Part shown: one piece after another, positions 23,636-34,914 of the stretch
Position numbering within the stretch: the stretch's first letter is position 1
How the letters are laid out: each line of letters opens with the position of its first letter
NCBI GenBank assembly: GCA_009763385.1
Contig: CM019824.1
Location: forward strand, 148,435,705-148,499,704
Direction: 5' to 3'
DNA length: 64,000 bases
Source: Coix lacryma-jobi var. lacryma-jobi
Lineage: Eukaryota; Streptophyta; Magnoliopsida; Poales; Poaceae
The notes under the pieces: generated by a model
The model's database searches: none
What the model was told of the DNA's origin: nothing
Seen by the model: the letters and a program-made list of their open reading frames with translations, nothing else
Translations under genes and position numbers: made by a program

Positions 23636-25346
23636 TAAAAGGTCCAAATTGGCTAGAGGGGGGGGGGGTGAATAGCCTAATTAAAAATCTATAAAATCAC
23701 TTAGGCAAACACTATTAGTATAACAATAGCGAAGCTTTTTGCGCTAGCCTAATAGTATGTTGCAAGCCACCTATCCAACAATTCTATCTAATATTTCTAT
23801 GTCACACAAACAACTAGAACTAGTATCTAATGCGGAATAAACAATCTAACTCTAGCACAAGTATGATATACAAGAATGTATATGAGACAAGTATGTGCGA
23901 TAGATAAAAACTTGATAACTAATTACAACTAGCTACACAAGAGATGTATCAAGACAATATATGAAAGAATCTCAACAAAAGAAATAGCTCAAACTAAGTA
24001 CACAAAGTAAATGAGCTAGATAGAGGTGGTTTCACCGAACCTTCTGGATCGCCTAGTAGAGAGCCAATCATCGGTGAAATCCACTCGAGACGCCAATCAC
24101 CAAAAGATGTGAATATGAAGATCAATCACAATAAGCACACATGACATCAATATTTATCCCGAGGTTCACGTGCTTGCCGGCACACTACTCCCGTTGTGTC
24201 GACCAACACTAGGTGACTCGGTGGCTAATCCGCACAAAGCCAAGCTCACAAAGAGCGCCACAAGAATCTACCACTAGTGAGGTATCTCAATGACACGAGC
24301 AATCCACTAAGGATGTGTCTTGCCGCTCCGGCGAGGTGAGGCTCCAAAACTTCTCACAATCATGAACGATGGTGGCCAAGAGCAATCACCAATCTTGCCA
24401 ACAACCACCTTAACGCCTCCAAGCCGTCTAGGCACCGGCAAATGCCAAGAGTAACAAGACAACTCAATGCCGACGCGAAGAACTAGTGCTACTAGATCGA
24501 ACTCTTTCAAATCACGCACTAGATTACTCAATCTCACAAGCAAATGATCGAATCAACTTTGGAGATGAGTGGGGAGGCTTGGCTATGCTCACAAGAGTGC
24601 TTAGAAATCAAAATGTACAAGAGAGAGCCCATGTGAGCCGGCCAAGCCACTTAAATACGCCCCTCAAAATGGCCTAGCCGTTGGGCTGAAATCGGGGGCA
24701 TCGGACGCGCCGATGCTCGACCATCGGACGTAGCCCCAGCGTCTGATGCTCAAGATGGAGCCACGTGTCCCTCTGATACGAATTTAGTCTATCCGATCCC
24801 AACGGTCAAAATTATTCACGCCACGGTTAATGTGACATCGGACGCGTCGATGCCAGACATCGGACGCTCCGATGCCACTGCTCATTTCAGCACAGAATAG
24901 CACCCCATCGGACGCTCAGGCACCTTCACATCGGACACTCAACCCCTGCGTCCGATGACCATGCAGAGAGGTTCCAGAAAGGGTCAAAACACATCAGACG
25001 CGTCTGATGGTTCGGCATCGGATGCAGGCTAGCGTCCGATGCTCCCTAGAAAGCACGCTCACGCCACATCATCACCATCGGACGCTACAACAGTGTTTCC
25101 CCAGCGTCCGTTGCCAGTGTCCGATGCTCCTTCAGCATCAGTCTGTAGCTAGGGTTAGCCATCGGACGCTCGACCCAGCGTCCGATGCTACCGCCTCCAG
25201 CGTCCAATGCTTCTAACTCAGCACCTTTCGCTTTCTAACTTCTACCCTTGCTTCCATGTGCCAATACCAAGGTATTTCACCACTTGTGCACGTGTGTTAG
25301 CATTTTACAAAGTATTTTCCAAGGGTATTGTTAGTCTCTCACTAGG
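23636..25346 (-). mobile_element. Sirevirus B LTR (minus), interrupted
   Basis: Reverse complement of the same LTR family as 25347-27240 and 62859-64000. Its 3' end is at 23636, where TA replaces the expected TG on the plus strand. The homology runs to CTAGG at 25342-25346, where the plus-strand copy begins. The rest of this LTR's 5' portion is displaced and not seen. It contains CATCGGACGCT/AGCGTCCGATG dyads (about 24680-25215). No primer site lies beyond 23636, so it is a 3' or solo LTR. Confidence 0.85.
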
Positions 25347-27240
25347 TGAAAGCCCTAGTTTGGTTTTGACTAATTGATGAAACCTATTTGGTCTAATCCT
25401 ATTGCTAAGCATGTGTGTAGCTTATAAGAGAGGATTGTGACCAAGCCAAGTGGTGGAGCTAGCAAGGTGGCAACCATGGAGGATGGTGATGGCCGCAAGC
25501 ACTCAAGAGATCAAGTGCTCTACCATTGGTGATCAAGACACTTAGTGAGTGTGATCACATTTAGGATAGATAGCCGCACTATATTAAGAGAAGATAATTC
25601 ACGGCTTATGCGGTGTTCAAGTGCCACTAGGTGTTCTCTAACATATCGATGCTATAGACCTAGTGAGTGTCTAACCAAACCCCTTGGAAAATGCTTTGCA
25701 AAATGCTAACACACATGCATATAATGATGTACACTTGGTGGTGTTGGCACTTTTGGGATAAGGGGGTGTTGAGGAGTTGTGGAGAAGTGGGAGAAACTAG
25801 TGTATAGTCTTCTCCCTCCTGCCGAGCTTGCGAGGCAGGATTCAGTGTTTTTCGGAAGAGAAGTAGTGTGTTCAGAAGCATCGGACGCTGGTCCAAGGAG
25901 CATCGGACGTTGAGCCAAGCGTCCGATGGTAAACCCTAGTTTCTGTCAAATGTTGAAGGAACATCGGACGCTGGCAACGGACGCTGAAGAAACACTATTG
26001 CAGAGTCCGATGGGTATGACGTGGTGCGAGCGTGCTGTCCAGGGAGCATCGAACGCTGGCCTGCGTCCGATTCCAAACCATCTGACGCGTCCGATGTGTT
26101 TCGGAGCGTTCTGGAACCTTTCTGCATGGTCATTGGACGCAGGGGTTCAGCGTTCGATGTGAGGGTTCCGGAGCGTCCGATGAGGCGCTGCTGAGTGCTA
26201 AAAAGTGCAGTGCCATCGGAGCGTCCGATGCCTGGCATCGGCGCGTCCGATGTCACATTAACCGTGGCACGTGGAAATTTGACCGTTGGGATCTGATGGA
26301 CTAAATTCATAGCAGAGGGACACGTGGTGCTCATCGGAGCATCGGACGCTGGGGGAGCGTCCGATGGCCTCGACACCGGCGCGTCCGATGCTCGGGTTTT
26401 CAGCCCAACGGCTAGGCCAACTTGAGTGGCCTATTTAAGGGGCTTGGCCAGTTCTCATGACCTCTCTCTTGCACATTCTGATTCCTAAGCATACTAGTGA
26501 GCTTTGGCAAGCCTCCCAACTCATCTCCCAAGTTGATTTGATCAAACCAAGTGAGATTGACTGATCTAGTGCGTGATTTGAAAGAGTTCAATCTAGTGGC
26601 ACTAGTCCTTCGCATCTGCATTGAGTTTTCTTATTACTCTTGGCATTTGCCGGTGCCTAGACGGCTTGGAGGCGTTGTTGTGTTGTTGGCAAGAGAAGGA
26701 GATTGTTCTTGGCCACCACCGATCCTGATTGTGAGAGGTTTTGGAGCCTCACCTCGCCGGAGCGGCAAGAGGTATCCTTATTGGATTGCTCGTGTCATTG
26801 AGCTACCTCACTAGCGGTAGATTCTTGTGGCGCTCTTTGTGAGCTTGACTTTGTGTCAATTAGCCACCGGGTCACCTAGTGTTGGTCGACACAACGGGGA
26901 GTAGCGTGCCGACAAGCACGTGAACCTCGGGATAAATCTTGGTGTCCCGTGTGCTTATTGTGATTGCACATTCATCTTGGTGATTGGTCTTCATATTCAC
27001 ATCTTTGGTGATTGGCTTCACAAGTGGATTTCACCGGTGATTGGCTCTCTACTTGGCGATCCCAAAGGCTCGGTGAAATCACCCTTATCAAGCTCTTTTA
27101 CTTGTGTATTTTCTTTGTACTACTTCATTTGTGATATTACATTCATATATTGTTGTTAATATATCTCTTGTGTAGCTAGTTGTGTTTAGTTCACTTAGTT
27201 TACCTTTCAGACACACTTGTCTCATATATAATGAATCATG
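25347..27240 (+). repeat. 5' LTR of Sirevirus B (3' end truncated)
   Basis: Begins TGAAAGCCC, which pairs with the family's LTR end ACCTTTCA seen on the minus strand at 62859. It holds dyad arrays (about 25870-26400) and a conserved TCACCTAGTGTTGGTCG stretch near 26872. The last 350 bp or so are missing; homology fades at about 27240, where gypsy LTR sequence starts. Confidence 0.82.
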
Positions 27241-28463
27241 AACAAGTAACTTGTAAATATAAATCTATCCAAACAACACAAGCATAGGTTAATTCAATTA
27301 GTCTGCCGCACGTCTAATCTTCATAAACCCGTCAAGCATAAACTAAGTATAAGTCTACACCACTCCTTATAATTAGATTAATCCACCGCATGATACAATC
27401 TAATTATAAGAAGCTAAAAGCATGCATATATCCAAACAGATCCGTAAAAACTCATTACTCGTGTAAGCTTAACCAAGCCCGGTAAACTAGCCGAGTTGGG
27501 GTCCATGAAGAACATACAAACAAGCACGATTTAAACCAATCTAAAACCCGCGTCTGCCGCATGACACCTAGTTTTATCAAAGCCTAACTGTAGTTGACAT
27601 GCATGAACCCACAACATGTAACAATCTAGATTGAAAGTTAATTCGGCCATCATGATCTTATAATTATAAAGACACAAGCAAACTTGTGGAACAAGGCCGA
27701 ACAAAGATCAATCTAGATTGGACAAAGGAGTGTTGCAAGATTAAATAAACAATGCAACACATGATAACTTAATGAATCTATCAGATCTTGCCAAATCTAA
27801 CAGAGCCGATAACTATCTCGCCTTTGCTAAACACATGAATAAACGTCTGCCATACGGTATCTATCCTCAAGCAAAGCATAAGCAAAGACCTCTTGATCGC
27901 TAACAAAGGTCCGCCGCACGACCATTGAAAACAAGCAAGACTACTTGCATCATATCTAAATCCACCGCATGATACTAGACATGATAACAAGGTTGCCGGG
28001 ACTTACGGAGGTCGACGGATCGATGATTCCTCTCGAAGAACTCGACGACACGACTAAGGACTCGAAGATGGCATGGGGCCGGTTTGTATTGTATGGTTGT
28101 GAACAATTTTACAATGGCTGAGGGTTTATATTTATACCCTGAACGAAACACGAGTCCTAGACGATTACGATTTACACAATAAAAATTGGAAAGATACAAA
28201 TCCTTATTCTTATTCTTCTCGGTGTCCTTCAATGTTACGTGCCTTCTTGTGCAAGCCAGCTTTACTTGCCATATCCATTTCTCGAATGGAGCCGCTGCTT
28301 TGCAAAACAGCCGACCGCATAAACTCCGAAGGCTAACCATCCTTGGTTGCTCACCGAATTCTTGAGAGCCAGCCGATCGTCCGATCATTTGCCGAATCTC
28401 TTCCTTACTGCTGGCTGGGTCCACTTGTCATATCCTCGTGCGTGCGAAAATCTGGTGTCAACA
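27241..28463 (-). mobile_element. Tat-type gypsy LTR fragment (Tat-3)
   Basis: On the minus strand it begins TGTTGACACCAGATTTTCGC at 28463 and follows the Tat-2 LTR (32566-33904) through the TATA box (28129-28136) and the CATGCGGCAGA motifs. Its 3' end is lost at about 27241, so it is a truncated or solo LTR between the Sirevirus B LTR and gag. Confidence 0.8.
28129..28136 (-). promoter_or_regulatory. TATA box of the Tat-3 LTR
   Basis: TATAAATA in the context AGGGTATAAATATAAACCCT, which is also found in the Tat-2 LTRs at 32877 and 43937. Confidence 0.65.
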
Positions 28464-29496
28464 GACACAAAGGTGTTTGAGCAAATCAAGGACCTTGAAA
28501 GAGCAAGTGATATATGAGAGAGATTGGAGGAGACATATGAGGGCACCAAGGCGGTCAAGGGTGCCAAGCTATATATCCTCAAAGACAAGCTTGCCACTTT
28601 CAAGTTGCAAGATGATGAAAGCATTCCGGAGATGTTTCACTGGTTGCAAGTTATCATCAATGACTTGAAGTCTTTGGGAGAGAAAGTGGAGAACAAGGAC
28701 TTCTCTCACAAGTTCTTGAGATGCTTACCACCAAGGTTTGATACTTTGGTGAGTATCCTAGTGAGGGAAGGATTGGACACAGTAACCCCAAACCAAGTAC
28801 TAGGTGATGTGGTCACTCAAGACACATACCGTGTGGAACGGGATGGGGGAGCCCAAGAGGAAGAGAAGAAGAAGAAGACTGTGACATTCAAAGCTTCATC
28901 CTCCAAGAGCAAGAGCAAGGGCAAAGCAAAGGAGGAAAGTGATGATGAAGCTAGCACAAGCTTTAGTGAAATGGATGATGAAGAGTTGGCTCTATTTGTC
29001 AAGAGATTTGGAAAGTTCATGAAAAAGAAGGGCTATGGAGCAAAAAAGAGAAGAGATGCAACCAAGAGCACCTAAAAGGTGCTATAGATGCAAGAGCAAG
29101 GATCACTTCATTGCGGATTGTCCGTATTCTAGTGATGAAGATGATGATCAAGAAGAGCAAGAAGAAAGACAAGAAAGAAAGAAAGGAAAAAAAGAAGAAG
29201 AAGGAAAAAAGAAGGGTGGTTCCTATATTGTGACATGGATAGTGATGCTTCCTCGAGTGATGATGATGACTCTAGTGATGATGATGACTCTAGTGATGAT
29301 GAGAGGAAGACCACCAAGAAGAAGGCTATGGCTAGTCTTGATATCTCTAGCAAGCCCTCTATCTTCAACACTCCATCGACATGCTTCATGACTAAGGCCA
29401 CTAAGGTATCATCCGATGAGAGTGAGAGTGATGATGAGGAGGAGTACTCCAAGGAGGACCTCATGAGCATGCTACAAGATGCTCACTCTTACATTG
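28464..29496 (+). pseudogene. gag: Sirevirus B gag, middle part
   Basis: Starts inside gag (DTKVFEQIKDLERASDI). It has a TGA at 28515-28517 where Trp is expected, then capsid sequence (EETYEGTKAVKGAKLY, FSHKFLRCLPPRFDTL), a lysine-rich stretch and a CCHC zinc knuckle (CYRCKSKDHFIADC, about 29079-29120). An acidic Ser/Asp repeat follows. Frame breaks lie near 29060 and 29220. It stops at 29496, where Tat-1 inserted; the frame resumes at 53135. Confidence 0.88.
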
Positions 29497-31140
29497 TGTT
29501 GACGCAAAATCTCGGTCGGGGTGCGCCAACACACTCGTGCGCGCGGTTCTCAAAGGAGTGCAGAGCAGGTCCTGACCTCCTGAACCTTCAGCGAGCGGTG
29601 GTGCCGATTCTCAGCGAAATCGACTTCGGGCGTGCCAGTCAATTTGACCTGTAATTGACAAGGGGAGTACAAGTATTGTTAAATCGTGGAACCTGCCGGT
29701 TTGGTGCCAGACAGTTCCAAATTATGCGGCTCTGATATAGCCATTTGTCTTTAGGACATTGACTAAAAGTCAACTGCCACAAGATTACAAATAAAATGAT
29801 AGAAAAGGATACAAAGCATAACAACTATGATATGTAAGATGAATACTTATAATAAGCAGACAGCCGATAAGCTTAAAAGATATCAAAGATCTATATGCAC
29901 GTGTAAACGATATGAAATCAACGTATTGACTAAATACATGAGCAGTTCTATTCGCTAACAGTGGGTGTCTCCATGCAGCCATAATACAAATAGATCGATA
30001 AAATAACTTAAACACCAACAGTGGGTGTCTCCATGCAGCCTTGATGATGGTCAAGCTAGATCACGTCCCGTGCATAAAGTAGATCTGTTGATTCCAAACC
30101 ACTTAAAAGAACATATTATGAAGAAAGCATAACCGGATCGGCTATTTCAGCCGATACGAGGTCCATGAGGCACGGACAAGATCTACCCGACAAAAGCGTG
30201 ACTTGAACCAAGATAAACAGACTTGGTCTACCATATATATCAGTGGGGTTCGGAAATACAACCGTAATAGACATGTTAGATCAAATCTATCTGCTCTTAA
30301 ATCAGATCACACCTTTACCGGATATCTCGAACGCACAACATGTAGCAACCAAGATTGGCAAAATAGCCGATGAGAGGCTTGTATCGGCTATTTCCTCTGT
30401 TGTGAGCGTGTAAACCTCAGAACAGCCGATACCAAGCATCCGTTGAAGCGTAGGCTACTTTATCAATCTTGATTGGGCAAGATGTTGTTTAAAATGTAAA
30501 TAAATAAATTAAAGCATAAAACAACATCGATAACTTAATGAATCTATTAGCTTGCCAAGCTAATAGAGCCGATAACTAGCCAAGATCGACCAAAGCAAGA
30601 GATTGATCAGAGTCAAGACAATCTTACAAAGGACGAGCTTAGACCGATAACTAGCCATGCCATAGCTTAACAAGAGTTTGGTCGATGCCAATGCAGCCTT
30701 ATTGCACGATGACACAAGCCATTGGTGAAACTTACAAGCAAACCAGAGGTCGGTCGATGCCGATGCAACCCTGCCTGATTGAAGGTCTCGCCGAGATCTA
30801 CGTTACTCCTACTCCTAGGGTTTTTGGCCGAGGGCCTGTTGTGTTTGATTGATTGTGTGTCTTTACAAAATCCGGGTTTCTAGCTATTTATAACCCGGTT
30901 GACTCCTGCCCTAATACGAGTAGGTTACAAAAAAGGAAAATAAAAGACGACCCAAACTTGCACTCCTTGGTCGAGTCCGACACGTCTTCGAAGTCCATCG
31001 TGTTGGTCCGCGCGAAGCTTCTGGGTCACCTCCAATTCATGCGAGCTTTTTATATTTTCAGGCCGATTCTTTTCCTTAGTAAATCAGCCATTTATGTTTA
31101 CAAAATATCAAATTCCACAGTCCAAAATCTGGTGTAAACA
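29497..31140 (-). repeat. 3' LTR of Tat-1
   Basis: 1644 bp. It differs from the 5' LTR mainly by a 60-bp tandem duplication around 29957-30040 (the unit AACAGTGGGTGTCTCCATGC occurs twice). TATA box at 30885-30892. Confidence 0.93.
30885..30892 (-). promoter_or_regulatory. TATA box of the Tat-1 3' LTR
   Basis: TATAAATA on the minus strand within CCGGGTTATAAATAGCT. The counterpart is at 52874-52881 in the 5' LTR. Confidence 0.65.
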
Positions 31141-31162
31141 CATGCCCCCCAATTTTGGGATG
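31141..31162 (-). other. Polypurine tract of Tat-1
   Basis: On the minus strand AAATTGGGGGGCATG directly precedes the 3' LTR. Tat-2 has the related AAATTAGGGGCATG at 43618-43631. Confidence 0.75.
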
Positions 31163-31376
31163 AAATTTATTTTATTCCAAAAATGTTATTCTTCTTCCCT
31201 TAAGGTCCAATCGACTATCTTTATTTCTTAGCCGATCAACCGAGTTTCTTTCCCAACCATTACTGTGTTTCCTCTCTCAGGACTGCTCTCAAACCTAACC
31301 TCCAAAGAAGTCCGCCGCCATCTGATTTCAAGCAAAAATCTTTTGAGCACTCAAATTTGGCGTTCTTGGAAGTCAA

Positions 31377-32565
31377 ATGGCGACCCAAGATTCCATCCCC
31401 GAGGTAAATTTCAGGCTCCTCATCATCTCCCTTCTCGATGATTTTCCTTTTTTCGCGTTTCCCTCAAATTTGAATTCTCATCCCAATTTGGGATATTCCA
31501 AATAATTTCTTTCTCGGTCCAGTAGCCAATTTGGATCCTACCGAAGTCATTATTGCTGAAACTCAGAGAGTCCCCTTCAAAAATTTAGACTTCGCTTCAA
31601 AGCACTGGGGTAAAACTCCTTTCAGGAACTGGCCATCGATTATTCCGAGCTGGAGAGACTGGCTGATCAAGGTAGAAGCCAAGAAGAAATCAGAGTGGGT
31701 TCTTCGTAGTCTAGATCAGTGTATCACTTTGTCTTTAGCCGACATGAAGAGGAATGAGCAAATGCTGAAGGCTGCCTGCTACTTCTGGTCGGGTACTTTC
31801 AATACTTTCATGTTCAGACAAGGACCCAGGACCCCAAATTTAGCCGATGTACACATGCTGACCGGCTTAAACATCACTGGATCTATCAACCCCTACAGCT
31901 TTCAGTTCAAACCCTCCATTAAGCTTGGAGGACTAAAATCTGGTGGGTGGTCCAACTATATTGTTTCCTTCAACACCCCACAATCCAGCGTCTCAGAACG
32001 AGAGCACATCATTTTCTTGAACATGTGGCTAGAGAAATATTTATTCTGTGGGCAGAGCTGCGGTCCAACCTCCAACTTCCTGGCTCTGGCAGAAAAACTA
32101 CCTCTGATTTCAGACATACCCTTGGGAAAGTATCTTCTGGGCGCCCTGTATAGTATGTTGAATAAAACAGCTCAAAGTTTGATGGAAAATGAAGGAATCC
32201 CATCAATAACAGGTCCCTGTGTTTGTTGCTTCAACTTTGGCTTAACCTTCACCTCCACAGGTTGATAATCCCAGATTTGAGGACTTTGTCCTTCCCAAAA
32301 CTATACCCAGACAGCCAAGAAAAGCTATTGGCCAACGATGCCAAAGTGAGAAGGTGCACTTCATTTGGAGAGGCTGCTGCTATGATATCTATTGATGAAT
32401 CAATTAGCTTCTTTTTCAAATCTTCTACAAAGGATTCCCCACTGCTATCCTTGGTTGGTTCCAGTATCCAGATATCACAGATTTTGAGAGTCCATACACT
32501 TTCAGATTTCAAAAAGAATGTGATGATGAAGGTTTGAAAATCTTGTGCCAAATCATGAAGCCTTG
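31377..32565 (+). pseudogene. Antisense plant-mobile-domain gene of Tat-1, first part
   Basis: Runs opposite to Tat-1. A likely first exon is ATG 31377 to 31403 (MATQDSIPE) with a GTAAAT donor. The main exon follows after CAG 31520-31522, but the join leaves a one-base frame problem. The frame from about 31526 encodes a plant mobile domain of the aminotransferase-like PMD family: WGKTPFRNWPSIIPSW, KKKSEWVLRSLDQC, ACYFWSGTFNTFMF, then LADVHMLTGL. Stop and frame breaks lie near 32265 and 32385. It is cut at 32565 by Tat-2 and resumes at 44942. PMD proteins occur in transposons and in host genes such as MAIN; the function here is unknown. Confidence 0.78.
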
Positions 32566-33904
32566 TGTTAACACCAAATTTTCGCACGCGTAAGAAGATG
32601 ACAGATGGGCCAATATACGGAGATGGGCATATGAGGCATTCGACATGTATCCATGCGGTCGGCTAGTTTCCAAGGATTCAGCAACTGCTTGTGCGGTTGG
32701 CTATTTTGAGAAAGGGGATTTCCGCTGAAGCAGCAATAGCAAGAGCCGATCGAGCAACAAGATGGCGACAATTAAGACAATGAAAATTCCGAAGAAAGTC
32801 GAAGGCCAAAAATATTGTATTTTTTCCTTTAACGTTTCATAGTCGTATCCTCTTAGGACTCGTTTCGTGTCCAGGGTATAAATATAAACCCTTGGCTATT
32901 GTAAAAAGGGTTCACAACCATATCAATACAAACCGGCCCCGTGCCATCTTCGAGTCCTTTGTCATGTCGTCGAGTTCTTCGAGAGGAATCATCGATTTGT
33001 CGGCCTCCGTAAGTCCCGACAACCTTGTTATCATGTCTAGTATCATGCGGTGGATTTAGATGTGATGCAAGTAGTCTTGCTTGTTTCCAATGGTCGTGTG
33101 GCGGATATTTGTTAACGATCAAGAAATCTTTGCTTATGCTTTACTTATGAGTAAATACCATGCGGCAGGCGTTTGCTTGATATGTTTAGCAAAAGCGAGA
33201 TAGTTATCGACTCTATTAGATTCGGCAAGATCTAGTAGATTCATTAAGTTATCCTGTGTTGCATGATTTATTAATTTTGTAACACTCTCTTGCCCAATCT
33301 AGATTGACTTTGTTCGGCCTTTCTTTACAAGTTTATTTGTGTTCCAATAATTGCATGATCATGATGGCCGAATTAATTTCTAATCTAGATTGTTACGTGG
33401 TGTGGGTTCATACATATCAATCACGTTTGAGCTTAGATAAAACTAGGTATCATGCGGCAGATGCAGGTTTTAGATTGGTTGGATCGTGTTTGTTTGCATG
33501 TTCCTTCTTCATGGACCCCAACTCGGCTAGTTTGCCAAACTTGGTTACACGTCAATTTATAATTTATCTTTACTTGTTCAAGCATGTCTTTTTCATGTAC
33601 GTACGTTCGGCAATCAGTTGTTTACATATGTTTATGTGTAGAGATAGGCGAATGACCTTTAAACTTGTTGACAGACAACTTCTATAGCTGTATGTCATCA
33701 TGAGTGGCTTCAGGGCCGTAAATATGAAACTGTCTGGTCTCACCTGGCATGTTCTAGTTTTATTCTCAGAATTTTATCCCTTGTTGGTTTTCAGGTCAAA
33801 TCGACTGGCACGTTTCTGGATTTCAAATCGCCTGGGCATCCGTTTGAAGCCACGCTTTCCGGCTTGCTGTATGTCAGGCGCGGAACGCCATTTTTGCGTC
33901 AACA
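32566..33904 (+). repeat. 5' LTR of Tat-2
   Basis: 1339 bp with TATAAATA at 32877-32884. It is about 97% like the 3' LTR by eye, with indels and substitutions. The motifs CATGCGGCAGA and AGCCGAT recur. Confidence 0.93.
32877..32884 (+). promoter_or_regulatory. TATA box of the Tat-2 5' LTR
   Basis: TATAAATA within CCAGGGTATAAATATAAACC. The same context is at 43937-43944 in the 3' LTR. Confidence 0.65.
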
Positions 33905-33911
33905 CACTTTT

Positions 33912-33929
33912 TGGCACGCCTGGTGGGAC
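33912..33929 (+). other. Primer-binding site of Tat-2
   Basis: TGGCACGCCTGGTGGGAC, seven bases after the 5' LTR. The same type as in Tat-1 (51518-51535), which has CCCGG in place of CCTGG. Confidence 0.8.
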
Positions 33930-33942
33930 ACCACATTCCAAG

Positions 33943-34738
33943 ATGCCTGAAATCGACAACAGTCAAGTTCTGGACGTGACCATGGATGATTTGCCACCAG
34001 ACTTAAGAAATTTAGTTCAACAAGAATGCAATGAGTTTCAGCACAGATGCTTGATGTCCTTCTATAAGAATAAGAACAACAAGGTTTTCCAGAAGCAATC
34101 ACTCCCAAGAACTCTCCTTCCTCATCAATCTGATAGCACTGATGAGGAAGATGCTCAAAAACTATCCGAACTGGTGTACAAGGCTATAGCAGAGGCCATG
34201 ACAAATCATCAATCAGCTTTCTTAAATACCTTTCGTGCCATCATGGTTGGTACTTTCAGCCCAACAGTTGATAAACGTTTTGAGGAAGCCGCTGGCCCGA
34301 TGCGGGGGCCTATGTTATTCCTCGTACCCCAACATTAGGGAAAGACTGCTGAAGACGGTGGAGTCGGTACAAGCAGAGGTGGGATGGTCCTTCATGAGAG
34401 GCAGCAACCTCCCACGACTCATGGCCAACTCGCATTCGGCACGACGGGAAACGTCCCAGAATCTGCCTTCAGAGTGTCCCCCGCAACAAATAGGTTGCAA
34501 AATAACATGTTTGGGAATGGATATCAGGAGTTCATTGATTACAGTGCGATTGATGCTTTCCCGAATCCGGGCTATAAAAATTCAGCATGGGCATTTCTTG
34601 GAGGTCAAACACATGCGGCTCCAGATTCAAATATTGACCTCATCATGCACAGGATGGCTGACATGATGCAGAATAAATTCGGTTTGAAGCCAAAGAATCA
34701 ATCCTATGCATCAAATCCTCATCCAGTGAATTGGAGAT
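33943..34738 (+). pseudogene. gag: Tat-2 gag, N-terminal part
   Basis: ATG 33943 (MPEIDNSQVLDVTMDDLPPD). It aligns with Tat-1 gag: VTMDDLPPDLRNL matches VKMEDLPEETQRL, and CLMSFYKNKNNKVFQK matches CLLSFGKTRDKKVVQK. An in-frame TAG lies at 34336-34338. The later part (FPNPGYKNSAWAFLGGQ) ends near 34732, where the sequence jumps directly to the C-terminal end of protease. The gag C-terminus and most of protease are therefore deleted. Confidence 0.82.
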
Positions 34739-34740
34739 GA

Positions 34741-34910
34741 CGTCGAAGTTGTCCATGCCGATGATTCGGTGAGTGTTGCTACTGCAGAACCCGTTTACTG
34801 GGAGTATGATGGTGTCGATGCTTCTCTCTCCGAAGAGTTTGGAAAGGTCCTGTAAATGTTTTCGACAAGGACCAACAGCCGATCCAAGCAGTCGGCTCTC
34901 AGAGTAATTT
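34741..34910 (+). pseudogene. Tat-2 protease C-terminal remnant
   Basis: The frame GDDVEVVHADDSVSVA matches the end of Tat-1 protease (GDTVEVVPADSTVSIA), but the active-site part is absent. The junction at about 34732 marks an internal deletion. Confidence 0.65.
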
Positions 34911-34914
34911 TTGA

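Noticed and set aside
24680..26400. Regularly spaced direct repeats of CATCGGACGC resembling a CRISPR array
   Set aside because: Spacing is irregular, repeats occur in both orientations and they lie within a plant LTR; the genome is eukaryotic.
29235..29320. GATGATGATGACTCTAGT tandem repeat
   Set aside because: It encodes the acidic Ser/Asp stretch of Sirevirus gag in frame; no separate element is needed.
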